Of a DNA stretch of 39,818 bases, positions 1-7,358 are shown piece after piece (the first letter of the stretch is position 1; each line of letters begins with the position of its first letter). Below the pieces are notes generated by a model. The model was given only the letters and a program-made list of their open reading frames with translations, made no database searches and was not told where the DNA came from. The DNA is taken from NCBI GenBank assembly GCA_018399255.1, contig JAGYPA010000031.1, positions 1-39,818 on the forward strand, in the 5' to 3' direction. The position numbers were made by a program, and so were the translations under genes. The stretch is from Spirochaetales bacterium (GTDB taxonomy: Bacteria > Spirochaetota > Spirochaetia > JABMQR01).

Positions 1-344
1 GCAATCATCTCGAACTGCCAGGAGATCGGAATGGCCGCAACATAGCCAAGCATAGATGGCATCAGGATATCGGCATTCATGTGCCCGAGATAACGCGGTG
101 AATGCCAGGGCATGGAAGTTGTTTTTAGCCTTGAACTGAGTTCCTGTAAAACCTCGATGGTTCTTTGCTGTGTTTCCACAAAGGGTTTTTCGCTTTGCTC
201 ATGCAGGGAGACAATGGGTTTATCCTCAGGATGGAAGTCTTTCCTCCAGTGGACATGTTCATCGATCATATCCTGGATTAACTCTTTGAAGAATTTGCTG
301 TTCTCTGATTTTGGCCCGAGGAAGAGGGCGTTCCTTTTGAGCCG
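1..344 (-). CDS. Group II PLP-dependent decarboxylase, N-terminal part, no clear start
   Basis: This reading frame runs off the left edge, so only the N-terminus of a pyridoxal-phosphate amino-acid decarboxylase is present. Recognisable pieces are ALFLGPKSEN, HVHWRKDFHPEDKP and SPRYLGHMNADILMPSMLGY, which match the N-terminal region of the tyrosine/DOPA/glutamate decarboxylase superfamily (Pfam Pyridoxal_deC); the PLP-lysine region lies outside. The substrate cannot be told. The frame opens directly after a TGA at 345-347 and contains no ATG, GTG or TTG before an ATG at 269, although homology-like sequence begins near 330. It overlaps the end of the rhamnosidase gene in another frame. Either the true start has been lost (deletion or frameshift), a base is wrong, or translation begins at 269. 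It is the last visible gene of the sugar operon. Confidence 0.7.
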
Positions 345-2146
345 TCAATCCTGAAGAGCAGGCTTTCGCACTTGCCGAAATTGAGATGGATAGCGATGTC
401 TCCAGCGGGGTGGTGGACGACTGTCTCGACGGAATGCTCCTGCATTTCTGCGGAGTAATCATAGGGAAGCGGATAACGCAGCCGGCGCATCTGGGGATGG
501 GAAAAAAAGAGGTTCCAGCCATCCTTAACCTCACGGCACCAGAAATCGACTGGAATAGAGGTGGTAACTACGGGGCGGGCTTTTTCTATCTGAAAGCTGC
601 CGAGATTTCTCATCTGCCTGACCAGCTGATCGTACTCAGCATGCTTGACCTTGCCCGGTTCTTTCGGCCACTGGTTGAAGATGATCGGTGCTCCTTTTTC
701 CAGCAGAATCGCCAATCGCCGTACAGAAGAGAGCAGCATCCATCGGCTGTCGCAGTAAAGCACTCCTATATCGCGGCCCCGACAGAACAATTTACCCCGA
801 TCAGTATGAAGATCTTCCAGCCAGGCAGATGAGAACCAGAGCGGGCGGCAGGGTAAAAGCTGATCCTGTATATGCAGCTCCTGAAGTTCCCAATACCAGC
901 TGCTGCTGGGCTTCAGAAGATCGTCAGGAAGCCGGTCACGCATCCACTGGTCTTCGAGCGGCAGGTAAACGGCCATGTTTGATACTGTTTCGCCCTGTCC
1001 CAGCAAGGAGCTCACCGTGCTCAAATAATCATTGAACGATGGGAAATGGGGTGCCAGCCTACCCTCCGGCCCCACATGCACCGATGCATAGAAGCGGCTG
1101 GGATGGTCGGAAGTGCTGAACGGCTTGCCGTGCCAGACAACACGATTAACGCCCCAGGCAAACTGTGCATCGGCAATGCATCGCAGATCATCAATCAGCT
1201 CTTCTTCCAGACCGGGGGGATGGCCGGGAGCGGGAACCCACCCGTAAATGCAGGTGAAGGACTCACTGGAGACTATAGGCTTACCGGTTATTGCGGCAGC
1301 TGAAGCAGCCAGTAGTGCAAAATCAGGATCGAAAAGCAGGGTCTCGGTCTCGGGAATATCGCACAGGGCATAGGCTGCCAGGATGTCGGTCGGGGCCCCA
1401 TGGCACTGTACTCTGGCAAGAGCACCAGCCTCATGACACAACTCGACATAAGGTCGATAAAAAGCATCGAGAACACGTTCGGAAATGATATGGCGGTAAT
1501 CGAAGCGTATATCCGCATCATCGCTGAGCTTTTCGGCATGAGGTGCCAGAGGGTATCCGCAGACAGCCAGAAAATCTTCAAATAATCCATCATAGCCCAG
1601 ATTTCCCGGTTCAACTTCCCATGAGTCGGCAAAGAAGGACATCGGGGTTTTTTCAGCCAACTGGGTGAATCCGTGGGATTTCAGGTATTCCGCGTACCAT
1701 CTCAGCGATAGGGGATTCAGGTGGTTGAGAATTCTAGCTGGCTCCCGGCTGTATCGGGCCTCCCAGGAGCGGGTTACTCTTTGCTGGGATGGCCCGCTGA
1801 GTGTCGTTGCGGCATGGGCAGGAGGAATAAAAGTGCCGTTGAAAGGCCAAAGGGTGCCGTAAGTCAGATCGCACCCCAGACTGCGGGATCGGCAGCCTTC
1901 TACAGCATAGGAGAGGCAGGCAATAAATTCTTCATCAAGAAACTTCGGGCCGGTATCGGCTCCGGTTCCTGTCAGCGGGTAAACCCAGGCTATCTCTACT
2001 CCGCCAAAACCATTGTCAGCCAGCCAGTCAAGCTGGCTGTCGACAGCATCGCAGGTTATGGGTCCGGAAAACCACCACCAGCGAGTGAACGGGCGGGAAT
2101 CGGTTACCATGGGAGCATGGTTCCTGACCGTTTGCAGTACATCCAT
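278..2146 (-). CDS. Glycoside hydrolase family 106-like protein (probable alpha-L-rhamnosidase)
   Basis: Predicted to release terminal L-rhamnose from glycans or glycosides. GH106-like features include an N-terminal RPFTRWWWFSGPIT barrel start, FADSWEVEPGNLGYDG, the SSESFT segment, VVWHGKPFS, and HVGPEGRLAPHFPSFNDYLS in the second half. No signal peptide is seen, so it probably acts on imported oligosaccharide. The start at 2146 is chosen because GGAG lies about 10 bases upstream and only 19 bases separate it from the preceding stop; a longer frame to 2293 would overlap the upstream gene and is not protein-like. About 622 residues is short for GH106 proteins, many of which carry further C-terminal domains, and the last 15-20 residues are low-complexity and overlap the decarboxylase frame. 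C-terminal truncation is therefore likely. Confidence 0.72.
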   Translation of the reverse strand: MDVLQTVRNHAPMVTDSRPFTRWWWFSGPITCDAVDSQLDWLADNGFGGVEIAWVYPLTGTGADTGPKFLDEEFIACLSYAVEGCRSRSLGCDLTYGTLWPFNGTFIPPAHAATTLSGPSQQRVTRSWEARYSREPARILNHLNPLSLRWYAEYLKSHGFTQLAEKTPMSFFADSWEVEPGNLGYDGLFEDFLAVCGYPLAPHAEKLSDDADIRFDYRHIISERVLDAFYRPYVELCHEAGALARVQCHGAPTDILAAYALCDIPETETLLFDPDFALLAASAAAITGKPIVSSESFTCIYGWVPAPGHPPGLEEELIDDLRCIADAQFAWGVNRVVWHGKPFSTSDHPSRFYASVHVGPEGRLAPHFPSFNDYLSTVSSLLGQGETVSNMAVYLPLEDQWMRDRLPDDLLKPSSSWYWELQELHIQDQLLPCRPLWFSSAWLEDLHTDRGKLFCRGRDIGVLYCDSRWMLLSSVRRLAILLEKGAPIIFNQWPKEPGKVKHAEYDQLVRQMRNLGSFQIEKARPVVTTSIPVDFWCREVKDGWNLFFSHPQMRRLRYPLPYDYSAEMQEHSVETVVHHPAGDIAIHLNFGKCESLLFRIDGSKGTPSSSGQNQRTANSSKS

Positions 2147-2165
2147 TCTTCTTTTCTCCAAGTTG

Positions 2166-3320
2166 CTAAAGCAGCGATAGGACCCGATCCAGATCTTCAA
2201 GCAGTGTCTGCGTCGCTTCAAGCCCGATATGCAGACGAATGATCGACGGGTCACCATCCACGGCTGCTGCTGCGGGATAGACCAGGCTCTCATATCCGCC
2301 CCAGCTCACACCAATTCGGAAATGGCTGAAGGCATCGACAGCTGTCACGATTTTCTCCCTGTTTGTTGTTTTTACTCGAAAAGAAAGCAGTCCGCAGCCG
2401 CCGCGCATCTGTTCAGATGCCAGGGAAAACCAGGGACTCTTTGGATGCATCGGGTAATTTACCTGGGCAACTTTGCTGTGATCGTGGAGAAAATCACAGA
2501 CTTCCAGAGCCGCTTGATAATGGTAGGGGAGGCGTACATGAAGAGTTCTCATACCCCGCTGAATAAGCCATGCCTGAAACGGGTCCGGCACATGCCCGAT
2601 GGGCAGAAATTCAGTCTTGAAAATTTTCTCAATACGTTCCTTGCTGCCGATGGCGATCCCTCCGATAACATCGCTGTGACCGCCGAGATACTTGGAGGCC
2701 GAATGGACCACAATGTCGATACCCAGTCCCAGTGGATTCTGATACAGCGGTGTTGCCCAAGTGTTATCGGCTATAGTTGTGATGCCGTAGGACTTGGCAA
2801 GCGCGGAAAGAGCTCGCAAATTCTGCACATGGAGCGTCAGGGTGCCCGGGCTCTCGAGATATATCAATCTGGTTTTTTTTGTTATAGCCTGTTCAACAGC
2901 TTCCAGATCCTCGGCATTTACATAGGTCACCGTCACCCCGAAGCGTTTAAGGTACGTGCCGCTTATATACCTGGCCCAGGTATAGGCATCGCTGCTGCAT
3001 AGTATATGATCTCCCTGCTCTACGCAGGAGAGTATGCTGGCTGCTATTGCCGCTACGCCCGAGGAGAACAGTTTTGCCTGTTCCCCTCCTTCCAGCGCTG
3101 CAGTCCGCTGCTCGACCAGCTCAACAGTAGGATTGTTGCCCCGTGAATAGAGGTGGGAGGCGGTTTCGTTCTGTAAAGCCTGCTGTAAAGCTGCAACGTC
3201 GGGAAAAGTGAAAAGTGAGGTTTGGTACAGGGGAGCGGCTACCGGTCTCTCGATATTCGAAAATCCAAAAGTATCATCGGTGAGAATATCACCGGCATGG
3301 ATCAGCTTGTCATTATTCAT
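2166..3320 (-). CDS. Cys/Met-metabolism PLP enzyme (cystathionine beta-lyase / gamma-synthase family)
   Basis: Fold-type I PLP enzyme of the trans-sulfuration family (Pfam Cys_Met_Meta_PP), 384 residues, the usual length. Visible marks are YSRGNNPT at about 58-65 (phosphate-binding Tyr/Arg from the neighbouring subunit), SSGVAAI at 86-92, DNTWATP at 185-191 with the PLP-ring Asp185, and HSASKYLGGHSDVIGG with the Schiff-base Lys210. Beta-lyase, gamma-lyase and gamma-synthase cannot be separated by eye. GGGAG precedes the ATG. It sits between the fucosidase (39-base gap) and the rhamnosidase (19-base gap), so it is probably co-transcribed with sugar genes, which is unusual for a methionine-pathway enzyme. 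It may act in sulfur assimilation or on a sugar-linked amino compound; the latter is speculation. Confidence 0.9.
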   Translation of the reverse strand: MNNDKLIHAGDILTDDTFGFSNIERPVAAPLYQTSLFTFPDVAALQQALQNETASHLYSRGNNPTVELVEQRTAALEGGEQAKLFSSGVAAIAASILSCVEQGDHILCSSDAYTWARYISGTYLKRFGVTVTYVNAEDLEAVEQAITKKTRLIYLESPGTLTLHVQNLRALSALAKSYGITTIADNTWATPLYQNPLGLGIDIVVHSASKYLGGHSDVIGGIAIGSKERIEKIFKTEFLPIGHVPDPFQAWLIQRGMRTLHVRLPYHYQAALEVCDFLHDHSKVAQVNYPMHPKSPWFSLASEQMRGGCGLLSFRVKTTNREKIVTAVDAFSHFRIGVSWGGYESLVYPAAAAVDGDPSIIRLHIGLEATQTLLEDLDRVLSLL

Positions 3321-3359
3321 AAATTCTCCCGAACAAAAGATATAATTTTATCTCTACCA

Positions 3360-4604
3360 TTACCAGTGGATGGGTTCGAATTCGACCTGTTCCTCCGCAA
3401 TCTCGACGCAGACAACCAGATCGATCTCGTCAGGATTCCGGGGCGGCAGGGAAATCAGCCAGCTGCTGTCCCCCTCGCAGGTGGTCCGCTCTATGAGTTT
3501 CAGGGGCAATTTGTCGCTGAGACGATAGCAGCGGAGCGGTTTGTTGGCAATATTCAACAAATATGCCCGCTCCTGCGGTTCAAAGATATGTATAAACAGT
3601 TTTCCCGGTTTGGCGGTGAAGTACACCCCCTCTATATCGTAGGGATATATGGGTACAGGTCTGGTTCCATAGATGCTTTCGCCGCAGTTCCGCATGAATA
3701 TCCCGATTTCCGCAAGGACACTCACACAGGCCTCAGGGACTGTACCATCGCCGGTGGGGCCGATATTCAGCAGGTAGTTACCCCCTCTGCTCACCACCTT
3801 GACCAGGGATCTGAGAATTCGGGATGCGCTCTTCCAGTCGTTATCGTGCTTGCTGTATCCCCATGTGGCATTAATGGTTGCAGGGACTTCGAATGGGCCG
3901 GGAAAGGGGAGAAGGGGGATAAAGTTGTCGCCGGTTGTCATATAGTCGCCAAGACCATTGCCTATGCGGCCGCTGATCAGGCAGTCAGGCTGCAGCTGCT
4001 TTACAAGAGCCTTAAGCTCTTCTGATTGAGCGGTACTCATATACATGGGAGTGTCAAACCAGACAAGACCGATCCGGCCGTAATTGCTCAGAAGTTCAGT
4101 AACCTGAGGAATGCACTTTTTCCGGAAATAGGTGGTGAAATCTTTATCTGTGCCGTCATCTCCCTCGCGGCAGGCGGCAGGATCATCCCAATCCTGGGCC
4201 TGACTGTAGTAGATACCGAGAACCAGGCCGTATTTGTCGCAGGCCGAGCGCAGTTCTGCCAGAGGGTCACGTTTGAACGAAGCAGCTTTTACACTGGAAT
4301 AGGAACTGAACTGTGAATCGTACATAGCAAAACCTTCGTGATGTTTGGTGGTAAAGACGATATAGGACATTCCGGCATCACGGGCCATGCGGACTATGCT
4401 CTCGGCGTCAAATGAGGCCGGATTGAAGCGGGATGCCAGCTCGCGGTAGGCTTCAACGGGGATATCGAGATCGTGCAGAATCCATTCGGCGATATTATCA
4501 GTTTTCTGTCCCTGATACTCGCCGGCAAGCAGTGAATAGAGTCCCCAGTGGATGAACAGGCCGAACTTGCCCTCCTGCCACCATTTCATTGCGGTTGTAA
4601 TCAT
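3360..4604 (-). CDS. Alpha-L-fucosidase, glycoside hydrolase family 29
   Basis: Retaining exo-alpha-L-fucosidase that removes terminal fucose from oligosaccharides. Family marks: KWWQEGKFGLFIHWGLYS at the N-terminus (His19), FTTKHHEGFAMYDS at about 85-98, IYYSQAQDWD, and YGRIGLVWFDTP, in which Asp184 is the expected catalytic nucleophile. TWGYSKHDNDWKS and RGGNYLLNIGPTGDG are also typical. The start at 4604 gives 414 residues, lies 13 bases after the GntR stop and has a weak GAGAG upstream; the frame continues to 4778, but that extension overlaps the regulator and is not protein-like. There is no signal peptide, so it is likely cytoplasmic, acting on material brought in by the adjacent ABC transporter. 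Confidence 0.9.
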   Translation of the reverse strand: MITTAMKWWQEGKFGLFIHWGLYSLLAGEYQGQKTDNIAEWILHDLDIPVEAYRELASRFNPASFDAESIVRMARDAGMSYIVFTTKHHEGFAMYDSQFSSYSSVKAASFKRDPLAELRSACDKYGLVLGIYYSQAQDWDDPAACREGDDGTDKDFTTYFRKKCIPQVTELLSNYGRIGLVWFDTPMYMSTAQSEELKALVKQLQPDCLISGRIGNGLGDYMTTGDNFIPLLPFPGPFEVPATINATWGYSKHDNDWKSASRILRSLVKVVSRGGNYLLNIGPTGDGTVPEACVSVLAEIGIFMRNCGESIYGTRPVPIYPYDIEGVYFTAKPGKLFIHIFEPQERAYLLNIANKPLRCYRLSDKLPLKLIERTTCEGDSSWLISLPPRNPDEIDLVVCVEIAEEQVEFEPIHW

Positions 4605-4617
4605 AATTGTATGCTCT

Positions 4618-5334
4618 CTAATGTGTGGTTTCTTTGTCCGTAAGGTCCTCAAGAACCTTGGTGTCATATTGGTAGATATACTGATGTGCGGCCAAGGCAT
4701 AATCGAGCTGCCTGTTTTCCAGTGCTTCCACGATATCCACGTGAAAGGGGATAGTCCTGACCCATATTTCCGAGACATTCCCCAGCATATTGGTGAAGCT
4801 GTTAAGCGAGTCGATCAGGCTAAGCACCAGCTGCGAAAGGGTCGGGCTGCCGGCGCACTCAAGCAAAGTCGTATGAAACTCCCGGTCGATTTCAGTTGAG
4901 AATATTTTCTGATCAGCCAGCGATTTGAGCCGTTCGGCAATCTTTCTCAGCTTTGCAATCTGATCATCGGATGCAGACTCTACCGCTCTGCGGATGGCAA
5001 GCTGCTCGAGACAGATTTTAATCTCCAGCAAGTCCTTGTAGTTGACCCGCATGAGCTTCAGCTGAATAGATTCGGCCGAGACTTCACGTTTTACAAAAGC
5101 TCCCTTGCCTGCCATGCGCTCGATTACCCCATCTTCTTCCAGCTGGCAGAGCCCCATGCGAACAGAATTTCTTCCCACCGTGAGTTCGGATGCCAGCCGC
5201 CGTTCACTTGGCAGCTTGTTACCCGGTTTCAGTCCGTTGCGGTAGATGTAGCTGATCAGGGCATCCGATACCTTCTGATGCATCAGATCCTTGGCAATGG
5301 GTTCTATCAGCTTAACGGTATTCTCTATCGACAT
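4618..5334 (-). CDS. GntR-family transcriptional regulator, FadR subfamily
   Basis: 238 residues. The N-terminal winged helix-turn-helix (about 18-85) includes LPSERRLASELTVGRNSVRM and the wing MAGKGAFV. The C-terminal all-helical FCD effector domain (about 95-230) carries the pattern D-x-x-F-H (REFHTTLLECAG) and later histidines expected for metal-assisted ligand binding. It is encoded inside the operon, 6 bases after the second permease, and probably senses a sugar acid or other breakdown product and controls the promoter upstream of the binding-protein gene at 8696. Inverted repeats in that promoter region are candidate operators. The ligand is unknown. Confidence 0.92.
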   Translation of the reverse strand: MSIENTVKLIEPIAKDLMHQKVSDALISYIYRNGLKPGNKLPSERRLASELTVGRNSVRMGLCQLEEDGVIERMAGKGAFVKREVSAESIQLKLMRVNYKDLLEIKICLEQLAIRRAVESASDDQIAKLRKIAERLKSLADQKIFSTEIDREFHTTLLECAGSPTLSQLVLSLIDSLNSFTNMLGNVSEIWVRTIPFHVDIVEALENRQLDYALAAHQYIYQYDTKVLEDLTDKETTH

Positions 5335-5340
5335 AACTCA

Positions 5341-6183
5341 TTACTCCTTGACCGCTCCGGCAGTAAGTCCCTCCACTACAAATTTCTGCATGAAGGCAAA
5401 CATGAAGGCCGTTGGAATGAGGGCTCCGACACCCCCTGCCATGAGTACTCCCCATTTTACATCATATTTGCCGATCAGGGACTTTAATCCGACTGGTACC
5501 GTCCAAAGATTTGAGGTGTTGATAAAAATGGTGCCTGCTATCAGCTCGTTCCAGGCTCCGATAAAGGCAAAGACGAATACTGCAACGATGCCGGGAAACA
5601 TGACCGGCAGGATTATACGCACAAGGCTGGTCATTTTGGAACATCCGTCAACATAGGCCGCCTCCTCAAGGGTATAGGGAATGCGTTCGAAGAAGCTGCG
5701 CATGGTGATGACGCAGAAAGGCAGGTTGACGATCAGGTAGAAGAAAAAGAGACTCAGACGGGTGTTTATAAGACCAAGCTTCGAAAAGATGACATACAGC
5801 GGTATGATTACAAGGATTCCAGGAATCATCTGGGTAACCAGAAAAAAGAGAAGCATCGTATCCTTTCCCCTGAAGGAATATCGAGCCAGACCGTATCCGC
5901 CGAATATCGAGAGCAGCGTAATGCATAAGCCGGTAGATATCGATACGATGAGACTGTTGGTGAGCATCTGACGGTAGTTGTACAGCTTGAAAAGTTGCGT
6001 ATAATTTTCCCCGGTCATCTGGTGGGGGTAGTAGGTAACCTGCTGGGCGTTGATAATCTCCGCATTTGTTTTCAGTGAGCTTATTATCATCCAGTAGATC
6101 GGCAGGATGACCAGAAGCATGAAGATAAGGAGAATAAGGCCTCTCCCCAGATTTCCCAATCGGCGTTTAGCTGTATATTTCAT
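5341..6183 (-). CDS. Sugar ABC transporter permease, MalG type (CUT1)
   Basis: Inner-membrane permease with six predicted membrane helices and the cytoplasmic EAA loop at about residues 173-193 (EEAAYVDGCSKMTSLVRIIL), which docks with an ATPase subunit. 280 residues is standard. Its ATG overlaps the stop of the MalF-type gene by one base (TAATG), indicating translational coupling, and GGGGA upstream serves as ribosome-binding site. No ATPase gene is present in this operon, so, as is common for CUT1 systems, a shared MsmK/UgpC-like ATPase encoded elsewhere is expected. The fucosidase and rhamnosidase nearby suggest fucose- or rhamnose-containing oligosaccharides as cargo. Confidence 0.95.
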   Translation of the reverse strand: MKYTAKRRLGNLGRGLILLIFMLLVILPIYWMIISSLKTNAEIINAQQVTYYPHQMTGENYTQLFKLYNYRQMLTNSLIVSISTGLCITLLSIFGGYGLARYSFRGKDTMLLFFLVTQMIPGILVIIPLYVIFSKLGLINTRLSLFFFYLIVNLPFCVITMRSFFERIPYTLEEAAYVDGCSKMTSLVRIILPVMFPGIVAVFVFAFIGAWNELIAGTIFINTSNLWTVPVGLKSLIGKYDVKWGVLMAGGVGALIPTAFMFAFMQKFVVEGLTAGAVKE

Positions 6184-7232
6184 TAGAAATTCCCCGCTTT
6201 ATTGTAGCGTGTGGTTTTCAGGAAAACTGTTACATAGACGACAAGAACTGCCATAAGCAGTACACCGAGAGCCGATGCAAGACCGAAGTCATAGCTGGAG
6301 AAGGCTTTGGTGTACATGTAGGAGGGCAATGTCTGCGAATAGTTGGCGGGTCCGCCGTTGGTTATCACTACAATCAGGTCGAATGAATTGAAAATCCAGA
6401 TAGTCCTCAGCAGGATCGTCACGATTACCGTGGGCTTGATGTAGGGGATAGTGATCTGAAAAAACCGGCGCAGGGGACCGCAGCCGTCGATATGGGATGC
6501 TTCGTAGATGCTTATCGGAATGGACTGCAGTGATGCGAGAATCATGATTGCGAAAAAGGGTATGCCCATCCAGATCATCGCCATTATAACGACAGCCAGC
6601 GAAAATCCGGGGGTTCCCAGCCACGCTATCTTCTCGCTGATAAGCGAGAGCTTTATCAGCATATCGTTGATAACCCCATATTCCCCATTAAATGACCAGC
6701 GGTGCATGAGACCGATAACGAATGCCGAAAGCGACCATGGAAGGAATACGATAGCCTGATAGAGCCCTCTGAGTTTGAATTTTTTATTCAAAGCCAGGGC
6801 AAGTGTCATTCCAAGCAAAAATTGGCCCAGAACTGAGATAAGTACATAGATGAAGGAGTTGCGGATGATCAGCCAGATGTCCGATTCTCCAAAGAGCTTT
6901 CTGAAGTTGTCCAAGCCGTTGAAGTAAATTTTTCCGGGGGCGGTAAGCTTGTAGTTCTGGAAGGCCATGATGAAACTGTTGATCAGGGGATAGCCGAACA
7001 TCAGCAGGAGCAGCAGCAAGGTGGGGAGCAGAAACAGGTAGGGTTCGGATTTTCTCTGTACCCCGAGTCTCGGGCGGTTTTTTCTGCGGGAAGTCGTGCC
7101 GTGAGTTCTCACGGGGTTTTTTCCATGGGAAAATCTGCCATGTCTGCTGTGCCTGCTGTGTCTGCCGATGAACCAGATGCCCAGGGCACAAAGAAGGGCG
7201 ACTCCCAGCAGGTATAAAACCAATATCAGCAT
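6183..7232 (-). CDS. Sugar ABC transporter permease, MalF type (CUT1)
   Basis: Inner-membrane partner of the MalG-type permease. The main body (from about residue 65) has six predicted helices and an EAA loop reading YEASHIDGCGPLRRFFQITI. It has an extra N-terminal hydrophobic segment (about residues 1-23), followed by a positively charged linker rich in His, Arg and Ser (RHSRHSRHGRFSHG), so it has one more helix than many MalF proteins of this size class. The linker is encoded by short CTGCTGTG-like repeats, which may be unstable. The start at 7232 has AAGGA upstream. It is separated from the binding-protein gene by about 125 bases holding a stem-loop and a tandem repeat. Confidence 0.94.
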   Translation of the reverse strand: MLILVLYLLGVALLCALGIWFIGRHSRHSRHGRFSHGKNPVRTHGTTSRRKNRPRLGVQRKSEPYLFLLPTLLLLLLMFGYPLINSFIMAFQNYKLTAPGKIYFNGLDNFRKLFGESDIWLIIRNSFIYVLISVLGQFLLGMTLALALNKKFKLRGLYQAIVFLPWSLSAFVIGLMHRWSFNGEYGVINDMLIKLSLISEKIAWLGTPGFSLAVVIMAMIWMGIPFFAIMILASLQSIPISIYEASHIDGCGPLRRFFQITIPYIKPTVIVTILLRTIWIFNSFDLIVVITNGGPANYSQTLPSYMYTKAFSSYDFGLASALGVLLMAVLVVYVTVFLKTTRYNKAGNF

Positions 7233-7247
7233 GAACGGGTTTCCTTA

Positions 7248-7274
7248 TCAAGTATGATACTCAAGTATGATACT
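7248..7274. repeat. Tandem 13-bp repeat with internal dyad
   Basis: TCAAGTATGATAC is repeated twice head to tail (7248-7260 and 7261-7273). Each copy contributes an AGTATGATACT dyad (7251-7261 and 7264-7274). It lies in the leader of the MalF-type gene, just upstream of its ribosome-binding site. It could be a secondary operator, an RNA feature or a simple duplication. Confidence 0.6.
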
Positions 7275-7301
7275 GCCGCAGCAGGTACTAACAAGTGATA
7301 T

Positions 7302-7333
7302 GGTACTGCAAGGGCATGTGCCCCCGCAATACC
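7302..7333 (-). promoter_or_regulatory. Intercistronic stem-loop after the binding-protein gene
   Basis: Read on the minus strand, a 15-base arm (GGTATTGCGGGGGCA) pairs along its whole length with the following arm (TGCCCTTGCAGTACC), using three G-U wobbles. Those wobbles would be A-C mismatches in the opposite strand, so the structure is suited to the minus-strand mRNA. No U-run follows, so it is not a classical terminator. Similar hairpins behind binding-protein genes are known to protect the upstream mRNA and keep binding protein in excess over permease (as in malE-malF); that role is inferred here. Confidence 0.75.
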
Positions 7334-7358
7334 ATAAATAGATTTTTTTATGTGATGT

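Noticed and set aside
335..345. Programmed -1 frameshift joining rhamnosidase and decarboxylase
   Set aside because: The run CTCAAAAGG is not a good slippery heptamer, no downstream stimulator is obvious, and a fused product makes no biochemical sense.
3222..4025. Plus-strand frame of 267 codons, and similar ones at 2229-3002 and 19897-20814
   Set aside because: They are antisense to the PLP enzyme, fucosidase and oxidoreductase genes, and no family motif is visible in them.
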